Below are positions 19,184 to 27,701 of a stretch of DNA of 64,000 bases, piece by piece. The position numbers and the translations under genes are program-made. Source of the stretch: Candidatus Fermentibacterota bacterium (GTDB lineage: Bacteria; JAFGKV01); contig JAFGKV010000186.1 of the NCBI GenBank assembly GCA_016928395.1, forward strand, positions 1-64,000, in the 5' to 3' direction. Every line of letters begins with the position of its first letter. Positions within the stretch are counted from its first letter, which is position 1. The notes below the pieces were generated by a model. That model saw only the letters and a list, made by a program, of their open reading frames with translations. It was not told where the DNA came from and did no database searches.

Positions 19184-19821
19184 GGCAGTCTCCGGTAGCG
19201 AATCCGGTAGAAGAGAGTCTTCACCGTCTCATTGAAGACCCGCACCAATCCATCCTCGTTCTGCCACCATGGCTGATAGTCCACCTCCGGTACGGGCGCG
19301 GCCGCCACATGAACGACGATTCCCCTGGATTCCAGCACTCGGCCGAGTATCCAGCGTGACCGGGCGCTATGATAACTGGAGGTGACGAAAATGAGCCTTC
19401 GAAGCCCTCGACCCCCGGCCCAGGCCGCCGCGGCCTCTGCTTCGTCCAGGGTGCTTGCCACGGGACCGGGCAACACGACAACGCATGAATCGGCTATCCC
19501 CAACGTGGACAGAATGCCGCAGGCGATGACATCCTCGGGAGGAGCCAGCCCCAACCTGACCACGGCGCTGCTCTCAGGCCTTGCCATGGCAACGATGGGG
19601 GCGCGCCCCTCCCGCATGAGCGCTGCCGCATAGGCGGTGCGGGGAAGCACCTCCCCCAGCAGGATAAACACTGCATCCGCCCGTGCGGGCAGCTGTTCCC
19701 AGTGCTGGAGCCGTTCTCCCCAAAGCCGCAGCAGGTGGTGGGGCCGGTAGGCCAGATAGACGCACAGGCCGAGGGCAACCCCGGCGAGAAGCGAGAATCG
19801 CACCGGTCGGGGTGCAGTCAT
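19177..19821 (-). CDS. YdcF/ElyC/SanA-like DUF218 membrane protein
   Basis: 214 residues from MTAPRPVRFSLLAG at 19821, where the ATG overlaps the preceding stop (ATGA). The longer frame to 20079 is a shadow of the GT2 gene. There is one N-terminal membrane helix. The DUF218 core follows: ADAVFILLGEVLPRTAYAA, then STLDEAEAAAAW and IFVTSSYHSARSRWI. ElyC and SanA relatives affect envelope or peptidoglycan synthesis and undecaprenyl-phosphate use; the biochemical activity is not established. The glycan operon context fits a lipid-carrier role (inference). Confidence 0.8.
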   Translation of the reverse strand: MTAPRPVRFSLLAGVALGLCVYLAYRPHHLLRLWGERLQHWEQLPARADAVFILLGEVLPRTAYAAALMREGRAPIVAMARPESSAVVRLGLAPPEDVIACGILSTLGIADSCVVVLPGPVASTLDEAEAAAAWAGGRGLRRLIFVTSSYHSARSRWILGRVLESRGIVVHVAAAPVPEVDYQPWWQNEDGLVRVFNETVKTLFYRIRYRRLPC

Positions 19822-20771
19822 CCCAGCTTCCCGACGGTCACCGGCCATGGCATGAAGCCAATCACCATCCACGGAGCAATGCGCCGGGCGAACAACCCCA
19901 GCCGAGGCGTCCTCCGGTGCAGGGAGGGGCGGACCCGCACCGCCGCACACTTTGCCCGAGACACCGCGCGCCCGCGTCCCGCTGCGATGTGGCGGAGTAG
20001 ACTGGCTATCTGGTAGCACCCATGCAATGGTCCCAGCGCAGGCCAGAGCACCCAGGGCGTATTGTGCCAAAACGCCCACTCCAGATTCCGTTGCGCTAGC
20101 GACAAAAGCAGGCCGGGCGTACGGCGCAGCGTTTGCCCTCCCAGATGCTCCACCACCGCACCGGGATGCAGCAGGCAGGAGTAGCCGGCATACCGCAGGC
20201 GCAAGGCAAGGTCAATGTCCTCGTCTTGCGCGAAGTACGCCCGGTCAAAGCCCCCCACTTCCATGAAGGCGTCTCGGCGGTAGATCGCTGCCCCGCCGCT
20301 GGCTCCGAAAACCTCCACGGCGTGGGGGGGGAGTTGGCAGGTCAACCGCCCCTCCATGCATCTGCGCCCTACTCCCCAGATGGTCCAGCGCAGGCCAGCT
20401 GACTCAACTACCCCTTCGGGCGAGAGAATCACCGATGCACACGAGCCGACAGCATCCCACCCAAAGACCGACTCCGCCGTTGCCAGCCATGCCTGATGTG
20501 GCCGTGCGTCATTGTTCAAGAAGGCGATAAGGTCAGCGCAAGACGCCTCGGCCCCCGCCTGCGCACCTCCCGCAAATCCGGCATTGGTGGAAAGCCGTAC
20601 CACTCGAATACGGGGATACTCTGAGCCAAGCCACGCGTCGGTCTCGTCGGTCGAGCCATTGTCCACCACCACGATGCCGTCAGCGACCCGTGTCTGGGCG
20701 GCCAGCGCATCCAAACACGACCCCAACAGGTGCCTGCCGTTCCACGAAGGAATGATGACGTCGATTCTCAT
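19818..20771 (-). CDS. GT2 family glycosyltransferase
   Basis: 317 residues from MRIDVIIPSWNGRHLLGSCL at 20771, the ATG overlapping the rlmN stop. The GT-A fold is shown by VVVDNGSTDETDAWL, IAFLNNDARPH and the region FAQDEDIDLALRLRYAGYS. The C-terminal 80 residues are basic and partly hydrophobic and may anchor the enzyme to the membrane. It is the first of three GT2 modules in this operon, so the glycan probably contains at least three different linkages (inference). Confidence 0.87.
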   Translation of the reverse strand: MRIDVIIPSWNGRHLLGSCLDALAAQTRVADGIVVVDNGSTDETDAWLGSEYPRIRVVRLSTNAGFAGGAQAGAEASCADLIAFLNNDARPHQAWLATAESVFGWDAVGSCASVILSPEGVVESAGLRWTIWGVGRRCMEGRLTCQLPPHAVEVFGASGGAAIYRRDAFMEVGGFDRAYFAQDEDIDLALRLRYAGYSCLLHPGAVVEHLGGQTLRRTPGLLLSLAQRNLEWAFWHNTPWVLWPALGPLHGCYQIASLLRHIAAGRGRAVSRAKCAAVRVRPSLHRRTPRLGLFARRIAPWMVIGFMPWPVTVGKLG

Positions 20772-21934
20772 GGCACGGCTGGACCAGACGGTGTACAGGC
20801 ACCGCCGGCCAATTGGCCGCATGCCGCTGCGATGTCACGACCCATGCTCTGACGCAAAGTCACGGCCCGGGGCCCGGGTTGCAGCCACTCCATGAACTGG
20901 CGCGTTCTGTGCGGCGACGATGCGCGGAACTCCCCATCGCCTGCATCGTTGAACACGATAAGGTTAATCTTGCAGGCGAGGTTGGTGGCCAGGGATGACA
21001 AGGCCCGAGCACAGGACGGGGTATCGTTGATTCCCTCAAGAAGCACATACTCCAGGGTGATCGTTGCTTTGGTGGCCGCCGCATACTGCTTCAATGCAGG
21101 TACGACCTCGGCCAGCGGAGGGGCCTTGGGCATGAGTGAGAGCCGCAGCGACTCCCACGGGGCATTGAGACTGAGCGCAAGGCGAGGCTTCAGCCCTGAT
21201 TCGGCCAGGGCACGAATTCCGTCGGGAATACCGCAGGTGCTTACCGTGATGCGCCGGGAGGCATAGCCGAAACCGTGTTCCCAGACCAAGACGCGAATCG
21301 CCTCGATGACCGGCCGAGGCTCCAGCAGGGGTTCTCCCATCCCCATGAACACCACATGCGTCGGCCTCGACAGCCCAGCCCCGGCCGGCTGCGGTCGTTG
21401 GATCGCCAAGAGCTGTTCCAGGATCTCTCCGGTGCCAAGGGTACGCCCGCGCCCCCGTCGCCCGGTGACGCAGAAGACGCAGGCCATGGGGCACCCTGTT
21501 TGGGAGGATAGACATACCGTGGTGCGTCGCGCCGCCGGAAGATGCACCGTCTCCACGGCGTCACCTGAAGCGAACTGCACCAGCACCTTGCATGATCCGT
21601 CTGTTGACGTGGAGGACACCTCGATGGCTGCTCTTCGGACACACCACTCCTGGGCGAGACGGCGCCTCAGCACTGCCGAAACATCGCTCATCCCGTCGAT
21701 ATCTTCTACATCGTGCTGGTACAGCCACCGGGCGATCTGCGAGGCTCGGAACGGACGCTCGCCCAGTCTTTGTGCCAACTCCCCAAGCCCTGTTCTACCC
21801 AGGTCGCGTATGTCGGCAGCGGCCGACCCCTGCCAACCCTGCTCTGCGCAATCGCCGTACGCCGGTGGGTTCTCGGTGTGTCGGCAATTCATCGAGTGCT
21901 TCGCCCTGGAGCCTATCTGCGTAGGTCCATTCAC
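20768..21934 (-). CDS. rlmN: RlmN-type 23S rRNA/tRNA adenine C2-methyltransferase (radical SAM)
   Basis: 388 residues; the ATG at 21934 overlaps the amylase stop by four bases. The radical SAM motif is CPMACVFC within LSSQTGCPMACVFCVTG. The second methyl-carrier Cys of the family is present in the C-terminal MGRDIAAACGQLAG. MGMGEPLLE, ITVSTCGIPDGI and LALSLNAP are further family segments. RlmN methylates A2503 of 23S rRNA and A37 of some tRNAs. A housekeeping modification gene inside a glycan operon is odd, but the coding frame looks normal. Cfr relatives have a similar plan, so the exact target position is not proved. Confidence 0.9.
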   Translation of the reverse strand: MNGPTQIGSRAKHSMNCRHTENPPAYGDCAEQGWQGSAAADIRDLGRTGLGELAQRLGERPFRASQIARWLYQHDVEDIDGMSDVSAVLRRRLAQEWCVRRAAIEVSSTSTDGSCKVLVQFASGDAVETVHLPAARRTTVCLSSQTGCPMACVFCVTGRRGRGRTLGTGEILEQLLAIQRPQPAGAGLSRPTHVVFMGMGEPLLEPRPVIEAIRVLVWEHGFGYASRRITVSTCGIPDGIRALAESGLKPRLALSLNAPWESLRLSLMPKAPPLAEVVPALKQYAAATKATITLEYVLLEGINDTPSCARALSSLATNLACKINLIVFNDAGDGEFRASSPHRTRQFMEWLQPGPRAVTLRQSMGRDIAAACGQLAGGACTPSGPAVP

Positions 21935-24345
21935 CGTGTTGAGAGCACCAGAGCGCTCAGAGGAGGCACCTCCAGACGCACCGCTCCCGCGTACTGGTTC
22001 GCCTCACCTTCTCCCCATCGCCTGAGCAGGCGCTTCACCGCCAGACTCTGTAGGCTCACCTGGCCTGACCATTCGTGCTCCGTCAGGTTGAACGCTATGA
22101 CGGCATAGTCATCGAAGAACGCCCGAGCCATGACCAGAACGTGGTCCTCGATATGAAGCGGAAGGAAGTCACCGAAGGACAGTGCGGGGATGTCCCGCTT
22201 GAGCCGACCCAAGGCCCTCATGGATGCGAGGTGCATGTGCTCATCGGTGGATAGCTCATCGCCGAACCGCATCATCCGCCGGTTGTCAGGGTCAGCCGCA
22301 CCCGGCATGCCGATCTCATCGCCATAGTAGAGCACGGGAATGCCGGGGATGGACAGGTTGAACAGGAAGAAGAGCTGCATCCGCCGGTACACGATGGGAT
22401 CGCGCACCGTCACCTCGTTCGTCCAGCCCCATCGGCGTTCGTCTGCGCCGGGAGGCATGTCGCCCTGGGCCAGGGTCACGAATCGCACCTGGTCGTGGCT
22501 ACCGGTGACATTTGCCATCATGTGCAGGGGCCCGAAGGAGTCCAGCGACTGGTCCAGCTCCCGGATCACCTGGACGAACGATGCGCCGGGGCGGCCGCAG
22601 AAGAGAGGCCGGGAGGCATAGTAGAGGTTGAAATCGAACTGGCCATCCATCTCGGCGGGGCAGACATAGCTGCCCACCAGAGCACGCGAACCAAAAGTTT
22701 CTCCGATCTGGAGGAGGGGTTGGTGTGGCGAAGCCTCACGAAGCCCGGCGGTCAGTGCGCGCCAGAATCCGTGGGGAATGTGCTTGGTGGCATCGTGCCG
22801 GAATCCGTCGAGATCGAAGGTGGTGAGCCACCATGCTGCGGAGCAGACCATCGAGTCCACGCCAGGAGCGCCCAAGGAGAGATCCAAGGTCGGAAGGAAC
22901 GGGTCAAACCAGGTGGATAGGCGATGCTCGTCCCAGTGGCGCAGGTTGAGCGTACCGTCGGGCAGCGTGAGGTTCTGGAATAGACTGGGATGCTCGGTCG
23001 CCCACGGGTGATCAACATGGACATGATGCGGCACCAGATCTAGGATCACGCGGAGACCGCGGGCATGGGCCGCGGCTACCAGATCCCGCATCAGCGCGAC
23101 AGCCCCAAATCGAGACTCGATGGCGCGGTCGGCGGCCGGCCAATATCCGTGATACCCGCTATAGGCCATGGCTGCCGGAAACTCGGCATCGGGAATGGGG
23201 AGCCGGCGCGCCCCGAAGTAGGGATCAACGGATTCGGTCAGGAGCGAGTCCAGGGCCTCGACTGAGAGACCGCGCATCTCGTTCGTGTACTCCAGCGGCG
23301 AGATAGCGGCCTTCTCAGGACCCGGGTAGAGCGGACCCATCCACAGAGTACTCACACCCAACGAGTCGAAATAGCCCTCGTCCAGCGTGTGCCTCACCCC
23401 CGCCAGATCTCCGCCCTGGTAGTTGACCAGATGATGCACCCCCGGATGGCACAAAGGCCTGTCATTGGAGGGATCTCCGTTGCGGAACCGGTCAGGGAAG
23501 AGACTGTAGATGAGACTGTCGTAGAACCCCGCATCAGCCCCGGGCCGGCCGCGGGGCTGACCATGGTCCAGCCAGGTCCAGCATTCGGGCAAAGGTCGGC
23601 TCTGCGCGTCGAGACCAAGAATCCGAAGCAGGCCTCCCCCTTGGGGCGTGACCCGGAGCAGCCCCTCTTCGTAGCTGAATGGAGCTTCCAGCCCATCCAG
23701 GAGCACAAAGACTGCTTCGGGGGAATCGTCCGGGGGATACAGCGAGAAGGTCAGCGTACCATCCTGGTGGCCTGTTTTCAGGAACCGACGGGTCGAGGTA
23801 CCCAGGCCGATATGAATGACCGAGTTATGGCCACCCAGCCCATCATCCACACGGTCGGGATTGGTCGGATCCGCGATCCACGAGCCGTCAACGACGAACT
23901 TGTAATGATAGGTTCCAGGACTCAAGGCAAGGCGCGAGTGGAAGCTGCCGTCGACGCATTCCATGGGGTTGGCCGTTGCGCTCCAGCCGTTGAATGAGCC
24001 CGCAACGAACGCCGATGACGGCGCGGGTTCCTGGCACGAGTAGACCAACTCGACATCGGCCATGGGCCTGCGTTCCACCGGAATCACCATCGAGCGGCCC
24101 AAAGCTCTCAGCTGGACAAGCCCGAGCGTGCCGCCTTCACCGGCGGCGTTCAGCACCAATGAGTCGCCCTCAACGCACGCGTCGATGCCCTCTGGACAAC
24201 CTTCAACGATCCACGGACCCGGTTGCGACCAGGCCGAGAGGTCCAATGTCTCCGGCCGGGCGCCAATGAGACGAATCGTAGGCGGGAAGGGCGAGGCCGC
24301 AATAGAGGCCGTTGCCAGTACTCCCGTAAGAAACAGTCGCCACAT
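21931..24345 (-). CDS. Secreted alpha-amylase family (GH13) protein with N-terminal CBM48/E-set domain
   Basis: 804 residues from MWRLFLTGVLATASIAAS at 24345, preceded by GAGGAGGAGG. After a signal peptide and a short beta domain, an E-set/CBM48 module is seen (FVAGSFNGWSATANPM, YHYKFVVDGSWIADP). The (beta/alpha)8 catalytic domain has the GH13 conserved regions: LDLVPHHV, GFRHDATKH with the nucleophile Asp, LLQIGETFGS with the acid/base Glu, and VTGSHDQVR. It resembles neopullulanase or cyclomaltodextrinase. Being exported, it should act on external or periplasmic alpha-glucans. It is the promoter-proximal gene of the nine-gene minus-strand operon. Confidence 0.88.
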   Translation of the reverse strand: MWRLFLTGVLATASIAASPFPPTIRLIGARPETLDLSAWSQPGPWIVEGCPEGIDACVEGDSLVLNAAGEGGTLGLVQLRALGRSMVIPVERRPMADVELVYSCQEPAPSSAFVAGSFNGWSATANPMECVDGSFHSRLALSPGTYHYKFVVDGSWIADPTNPDRVDDGLGGHNSVIHIGLGTSTRRFLKTGHQDGTLTFSLYPPDDSPEAVFVLLDGLEAPFSYEEGLLRVTPQGGGLLRILGLDAQSRPLPECWTWLDHGQPRGRPGADAGFYDSLIYSLFPDRFRNGDPSNDRPLCHPGVHHLVNYQGGDLAGVRHTLDEGYFDSLGVSTLWMGPLYPGPEKAAISPLEYTNEMRGLSVEALDSLLTESVDPYFGARRLPIPDAEFPAAMAYSGYHGYWPAADRAIESRFGAVALMRDLVAAAHARGLRVILDLVPHHVHVDHPWATEHPSLFQNLTLPDGTLNLRHWDEHRLSTWFDPFLPTLDLSLGAPGVDSMVCSAAWWLTTFDLDGFRHDATKHIPHGFWRALTAGLREASPHQPLLQIGETFGSRALVGSYVCPAEMDGQFDFNLYYASRPLFCGRPGASFVQVIRELDQSLDSFGPLHMMANVTGSHDQVRFVTLAQGDMPPGADERRWGWTNEVTVRDPIVYRRMQLFFLFNLSIPGIPVLYYGDEIGMPGAADPDNRRMMRFGDELSTDEHMHLASMRALGRLKRDIPALSFGDFLPLHIEDHVLVMARAFFDDYAVIAFNLTEHEWSGQVSLQSLAVKRLLRRWGEGEANQYAGAVRLEVPPLSALVLSTR

Positions 24346-24770
24346 AGAATCCTCCTCCTCGGCCAAGGGCCGCTCCAAAGCACTCGCCTCGTGAGTGCTG
24401 ACGATTCATCCGACTGCGGTGCAGGGCCAAGCACTGCCCCTTCCAGACACTAGGTGCAGCGGGCGGCGGCTTTCGGCACGGACACGCCGGGTGACACACC
24501 CATACCCGTGGTCACAGGGCGGGCATGAGGCAGCGACCGGGCCTCATCACCCTTGCACAAGGATGGATCAGACAGTAGCCTCCCCGGGCAGGTGCTGCCG
24601 CCGTCAGCGCTATCGTCTCTCGCGCCACAACCCATCGAGACTCGGCATCTTTGTCCATCAATCCTTGCGTGGGGGGTCCCTGACGGGCCCAGTCGGATGA
24701 TCGAGAGAGACCAACCCCATCTTACACTGCGGTCGAGAAAGCGGCAAGAGCCCTCAGGAGGTGTGCAAAG
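24346..24770. other. Divergent intergenic region, no gene seen
   Basis: 425 bases separate the amylase operon (minus) from the UroD-fold gene (plus), so both promoters should lie here. I see no RNA gene, riboswitch consensus or convincing -10/-35 pair, and the short frames present have no coding character. Confidence 0.4.
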
Positions 24771-25745
24771 GTGGATGACCTCAGGAAAATCCCCCGCCCG
24801 GTGGCACTCCTCTTCTCCGTTGACCACGCAGCCTGGATCGCCGGCGTCCCCGCCTCCCACGCCTTTCACAGCCCCACGCGCATGGCGTCGGTGGTGCTGT
24901 ACGCCCACGCCGTCTATGGTCATGACCTGGTGGTTGTCCACAGCGATGCGTTCATCCTCTTGGAGGCACTGGGAGGGGAGTGCGCCTACTCTGACGCCGG
25001 TCCCCCCGTGCTGATACGCAGACCTCCTGCGGAGTCAGAGCGTCCCATCGATCCGGAGAGGGACGGCCGCATTCCCCTACTGCTCGAGGCCGCATCCTTG
25101 GTGCGGCGGCATCTATCCGGCATGTCCGCGGTGGCAGTTTCCATTACTGGGCCCCTCACTTTGGCTGCGGGCGTAGTCGGTGAAGCAGGCTTCCTCGCGT
25201 CCCTGGGCAGCATGACGGCCCAGTATCGCACCGTCTTGGCCTGCGCCGAAGAGACTGTGGCAAATATCGCGCGGGCGGCTCGCCGGGAAGGAATGCTCGT
25301 CATGCTGGCTGAACCCCTCGCTGGCATGCTGAGTCCCTCGCTTTTTGAGGCGGAGGCGGCGCCAACGCTGCGTCGCATCCTTGCCGACGCAGAGGCCATC
25401 GTGCACATTTGCGGCGATTGCTCGCATCTGCTCCCCCTCCTTCCCGCTGTCGGAGCATCCGCCTTCAGTCTTGATGATGTGGACATAGGTGCAGCATCGC
25501 GGACGCTCCTGGATACAACGATGCTGATGGGAGGAGTGACCCCCTTTGCCATCCGGGAGGGGCCGCCGGAGCGAGTGCGAGTTCTGGCACGGGAGGCCTG
25601 TGCCACGGGGAGTGGGTTGGTACCCTGCAGTGGTTGCGATCTTGTGTGGGATACTCCTCGGGAGAACGCCAGGGCGTTCGTGCAGGGCGCTCGGGACGCG
25701 ACGAGCAATCAAGGGGAACCGGATCGCCCCCTGGCCACGCGATGA
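24771..25745 (+). CDS. UroD-fold methyltransferase, MtaA/CmuA-like (corrinoid:thiol methyl transfer)
   Basis: 324 residues from a GTG at 24771 with CAGGAGG at correct spacing. The fold resembles uroporphyrinogen decarboxylase, but the zinc-ligand pattern of the cobamide methyltransferases is present: His and Cys in VHICGDCSH and a later Cys in LVPCSGCDLVWDTPRENARAF. This separates it from heme-pathway HemE, which lacks this zinc site. Family enzymes move a methyl group between a corrinoid protein and a thiol. No corrinoid protein or coenzyme M gene is nearby, so the acceptor is unknown. Confidence 0.75.
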   Translation: MDDLRKIPRPVALLFSVDHAAWIAGVPASHAFHSPTRMASVVLYAHAVYGHDLVVVHSDAFILLEALGGECAYSDAGPPVLIRRPPAESERPIDPERDGRIPLLLEAASLVRRHLSGMSAVAVSITGPLTLAAGVVGEAGFLASLGSMTAQYRTVLACAEETVANIARAARREGMLVMLAEPLAGMLSPSLFEAEAAPTLRRILADAEAIVHICGDCSHLLPLLPAVGASAFSLDDVDIGAASRTLLDTTMLMGGVTPFAIREGPPERVRVLAREACATGSGLVPCSGCDLVWDTPRENARAFVQGARDATSNQGEPDRPLATR

Positions 25746-25833
25746 GGGGAGCAGGCGCATCCTTGTCTTCCCTTCGAAACCCTCGGAACGGCAGCGCTGT
25801 GCCGAATTTCCCCTGAGAATACAAGGAGCCTTG

Positions 25834-26949
25834 ATGCACGCACTGGTTACGACACGCGGCCTGCTCGGCCTGGCACTCATGCTGCCGTGCGTCTCCTTGG
25901 CGCAACCCGAGATTCCGACGGGGAAGCCTCCCGTATCCACGATGATCATACCGGAAACCCTCGCGCTGTGTGGTGAAACCCTGCCGCTGCACAGAGCCGA
26001 TGTGCGAGAACGTCTGGAGCGGGAATTCTACTTCAACCTCGACCGGGAAGGCCAACTGGTGCTCTACCTCAAGCGCCTTGCCCGCACCAACCCCGTTGTC
26101 GAGCCCATCTTACGGGAGATGAACCTTCCCGACGACTTGAAGTTCGTCCCCGTGGCGGAAAGCGGCCTCGTGTTCAGGGCAGCCAGTGCTGCCGCTGCGG
26201 TGGGCTACTGGCAGTTCGTCAAGGGAACGGCACTGCGATACGGCCTTACAGTAGGAACCTATGTGGACGAACGCCGTGATCTTGCCAAGTCGACCCGTGC
26301 GGCCGGTGCCTACCTGAGAGACCTGCACACGCAGTTCGGCTCATGGGCGGTCGCGCTGGGTGCGTACAATTGGGGCGAAAACCGCATGGACCGGGCCATT
26401 CGGGAACAAGGGACTACTTCATACTACGACCTCTACTTGCCCGATGAGACCGATCGCTTCGTGTTTCGCATCGCCTGCATGAAACTGCTGCTGGACAATC
26501 CACAGAGGCATGACCTCTACCTGCCGGAGGAGCGCCTCTATTCGTTACCCCTGACCGATGAGGTGGAAATCCGAGCCAAGAGCTCTCTGCATATCGCGGA
26601 ACTGGCGCAGGCTGCCGCGGTGTCTGCCCGCGAGTTTCGTCACTTGAATCAGTGGATGAACGCCAACACGCTGCCGGCCGGTACATACCGCTTCTCGGTT
26701 CCCCGGGGCTCTGGGCAGACCTTTGAGAACCGGCTTCGCCAGTCATCGCCGGCCCCTGCCTCGAGACCGCCCGGTTCGGCAGCGGTTCATGTAGTACGCC
26801 AGGGCGACAGCCTCACACGGATCGCCATGCGGTACGGGGTGTCGTTGGAGGATCTCGAGCGCTGGAATGGCGTCTCACGACGACACGCCATCCACCCCGG
26901 TCAACGGCTGATTGTGGGATCCCCCACATCGGGCGCAGACAAGTCGTGA
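25834..26949 (+). CDS. MltD-like lytic transglycosylase with C-terminal LysM domain
   Basis: 371 residues; the start at 25834 follows AAGGAG and yields a signal peptide (MHALVTTRGLLGLALMLPCV). The SLT/GH23 domain has the catalytic Glu in VPVAESGLVF, then VGYWQFVKGTA and VALGAYNWGENRM. A single LysM repeat closes the protein (HVVRQGDSLTRIAMRYGVSL). The family cleaves the glycan strands of peptidoglycan to 1,6-anhydromuropeptides in the periplasm. The upstream frame from 25546 is a shadow of the preceding gene. Confidence 0.92.
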   Translation: MHALVTTRGLLGLALMLPCVSLAQPEIPTGKPPVSTMIIPETLALCGETLPLHRADVRERLEREFYFNLDREGQLVLYLKRLARTNPVVEPILREMNLPDDLKFVPVAESGLVFRAASAAAAVGYWQFVKGTALRYGLTVGTYVDERRDLAKSTRAAGAYLRDLHTQFGSWAVALGAYNWGENRMDRAIREQGTTSYYDLYLPDETDRFVFRIACMKLLLDNPQRHDLYLPEERLYSLPLTDEVEIRAKSSLHIAELAQAAAVSAREFRHLNQWMNANTLPAGTYRFSVPRGSGQTFENRLRQSSPAPASRPPGSAAVHVVRQGDSLTRIAMRYGVSLEDLERWNGVSRRHAIHPGQRLIVGSPTSGADKS

Positions 26950-26963
26950 TTTCTCCGTGCCGC

Positions 26964-26989
26964 AGAGAGCTCCATGCATGGAGCTCTCT
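26964..26989. repeat. 26-bp perfect palindrome after the lytic transglycosylase gene
   Basis: The half AGAGAGCTCCATG is followed directly by its exact reverse complement, ending at 26989. It begins 14 bases after the stop codon. No T tract follows, so it may end transcription weakly, protect the mRNA 3' end or bind a dimeric protein. Confidence 0.6.
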
Positions 26990-27147
26990 TGGGAACGTTG
27001 TGCCTTTCCCAGAAGCGCTTCATACTTCGAGCCGCTCACCATTGCAGCCTGTGGAACGACCACTCCGGGAACTTCACCCAGGGCACGGGGTAGGTGGAAC
27101 CGGACGGGTTGTTGACAACCACACCGCCCATCACTAATGTCTTGGAG

Positions 27148-27172
27148 TGTGGCCAGACGCGCTCTGGCCACA
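27148..27172. repeat. Stem-loop upstream of the DksA-like gene
   Basis: The arms TGTGGCCAGA and TCTGGCCACA are exact complements with a five-base loop. It lies 60 bases before the dksA-like start, in the probable 5' leader. It could be a regulatory hairpin or an operator. Confidence 0.45.
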
Positions 27173-27231
27173 TTGCTCATGTTCTCCAACCCGCCAGCTG
27201 AGCTGACGGCTCGTCTCTGTGGGAGCGCGCC

Positions 27232-27675
27232 ATGGATCAACAGACCCTCCAGCAGATCAAAGACCGGCTCCAGGAGCGCAAGACTGAGCTCCTTCGTCTC
27301 ATCAAGGAGCAGCAGGAGGAGATGGGCGCCATCCAGTCCACACGTTCTCCTGACTGGCTCGATCTCACCACCGCCACTGAGAACATCCACCTGCTGATGA
27401 CTCTTGGCGACAACGAACGTCGCGAACTCGACGACATCGAGATCGCTCTCGGCAAGATCGACGATGGAAGCTACGGCGAATGTGAGGCTTGTGGAAGACG
27501 GATTAGGCCTGCGCGGCTCGAAGCGCTCATCACTGCCCGCCTCTGCAAGAAATGCAAGGACGAGGAGGAAGCCACGCTGCGGCCCAATGCCCCGAGCTAC
27601 AGCATCGGTTGGCGCGCCATAGAGCAGGATCCGACGCTTCTGGCCGGCGCCGGTGAGGAAGAGGAGAAGGAGTGA
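27232..27675 (+). CDS. DksA/TraR-family zinc-finger protein
   Basis: 147 residues. The first 75 form a coiled coil (MDQQTLQQIKDRLQERKTEL and on). The C4 zinc finger has CEACGR and CKKC pairs about 20 residues apart, within YGECEACGRRIRPARLEA. DksA relatives bind the secondary channel of RNA polymerase and work with ppGpp. The acidic coiled-coil tip DxxDxA of true DksA is not evident, so it may be a TraR-like or CarD-type variant. The C-terminus is a short acidic tail. Confidence 0.85.
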   Translation: MDQQTLQQIKDRLQERKTELLRLIKEQQEEMGAIQSTRSPDWLDLTTATENIHLLMTLGDNERRELDDIEIALGKIDDGSYGECEACGRRIRPARLEALITARLCKKCKDEEEATLRPNAPSYSIGWRAIEQDPTLLAGAGEEEEKE

Positions 27676-27701
27676 CAGCCGTTCGGGTTGTCCGGTGACG
27701 G

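Noticed and set aside
24771-25745. Assignment as heme-pathway uroporphyrinogen decarboxylase (hemE)
   Set aside because: The His-x-Cys and C-terminal Cys zinc ligands of MtaA/CmuA enzymes are present, and the gene has no heme neighbours.
26964-26989. Rho-independent terminator
   Set aside because: The palindrome is perfect, but no run of T follows, so it is listed only as a palindrome.
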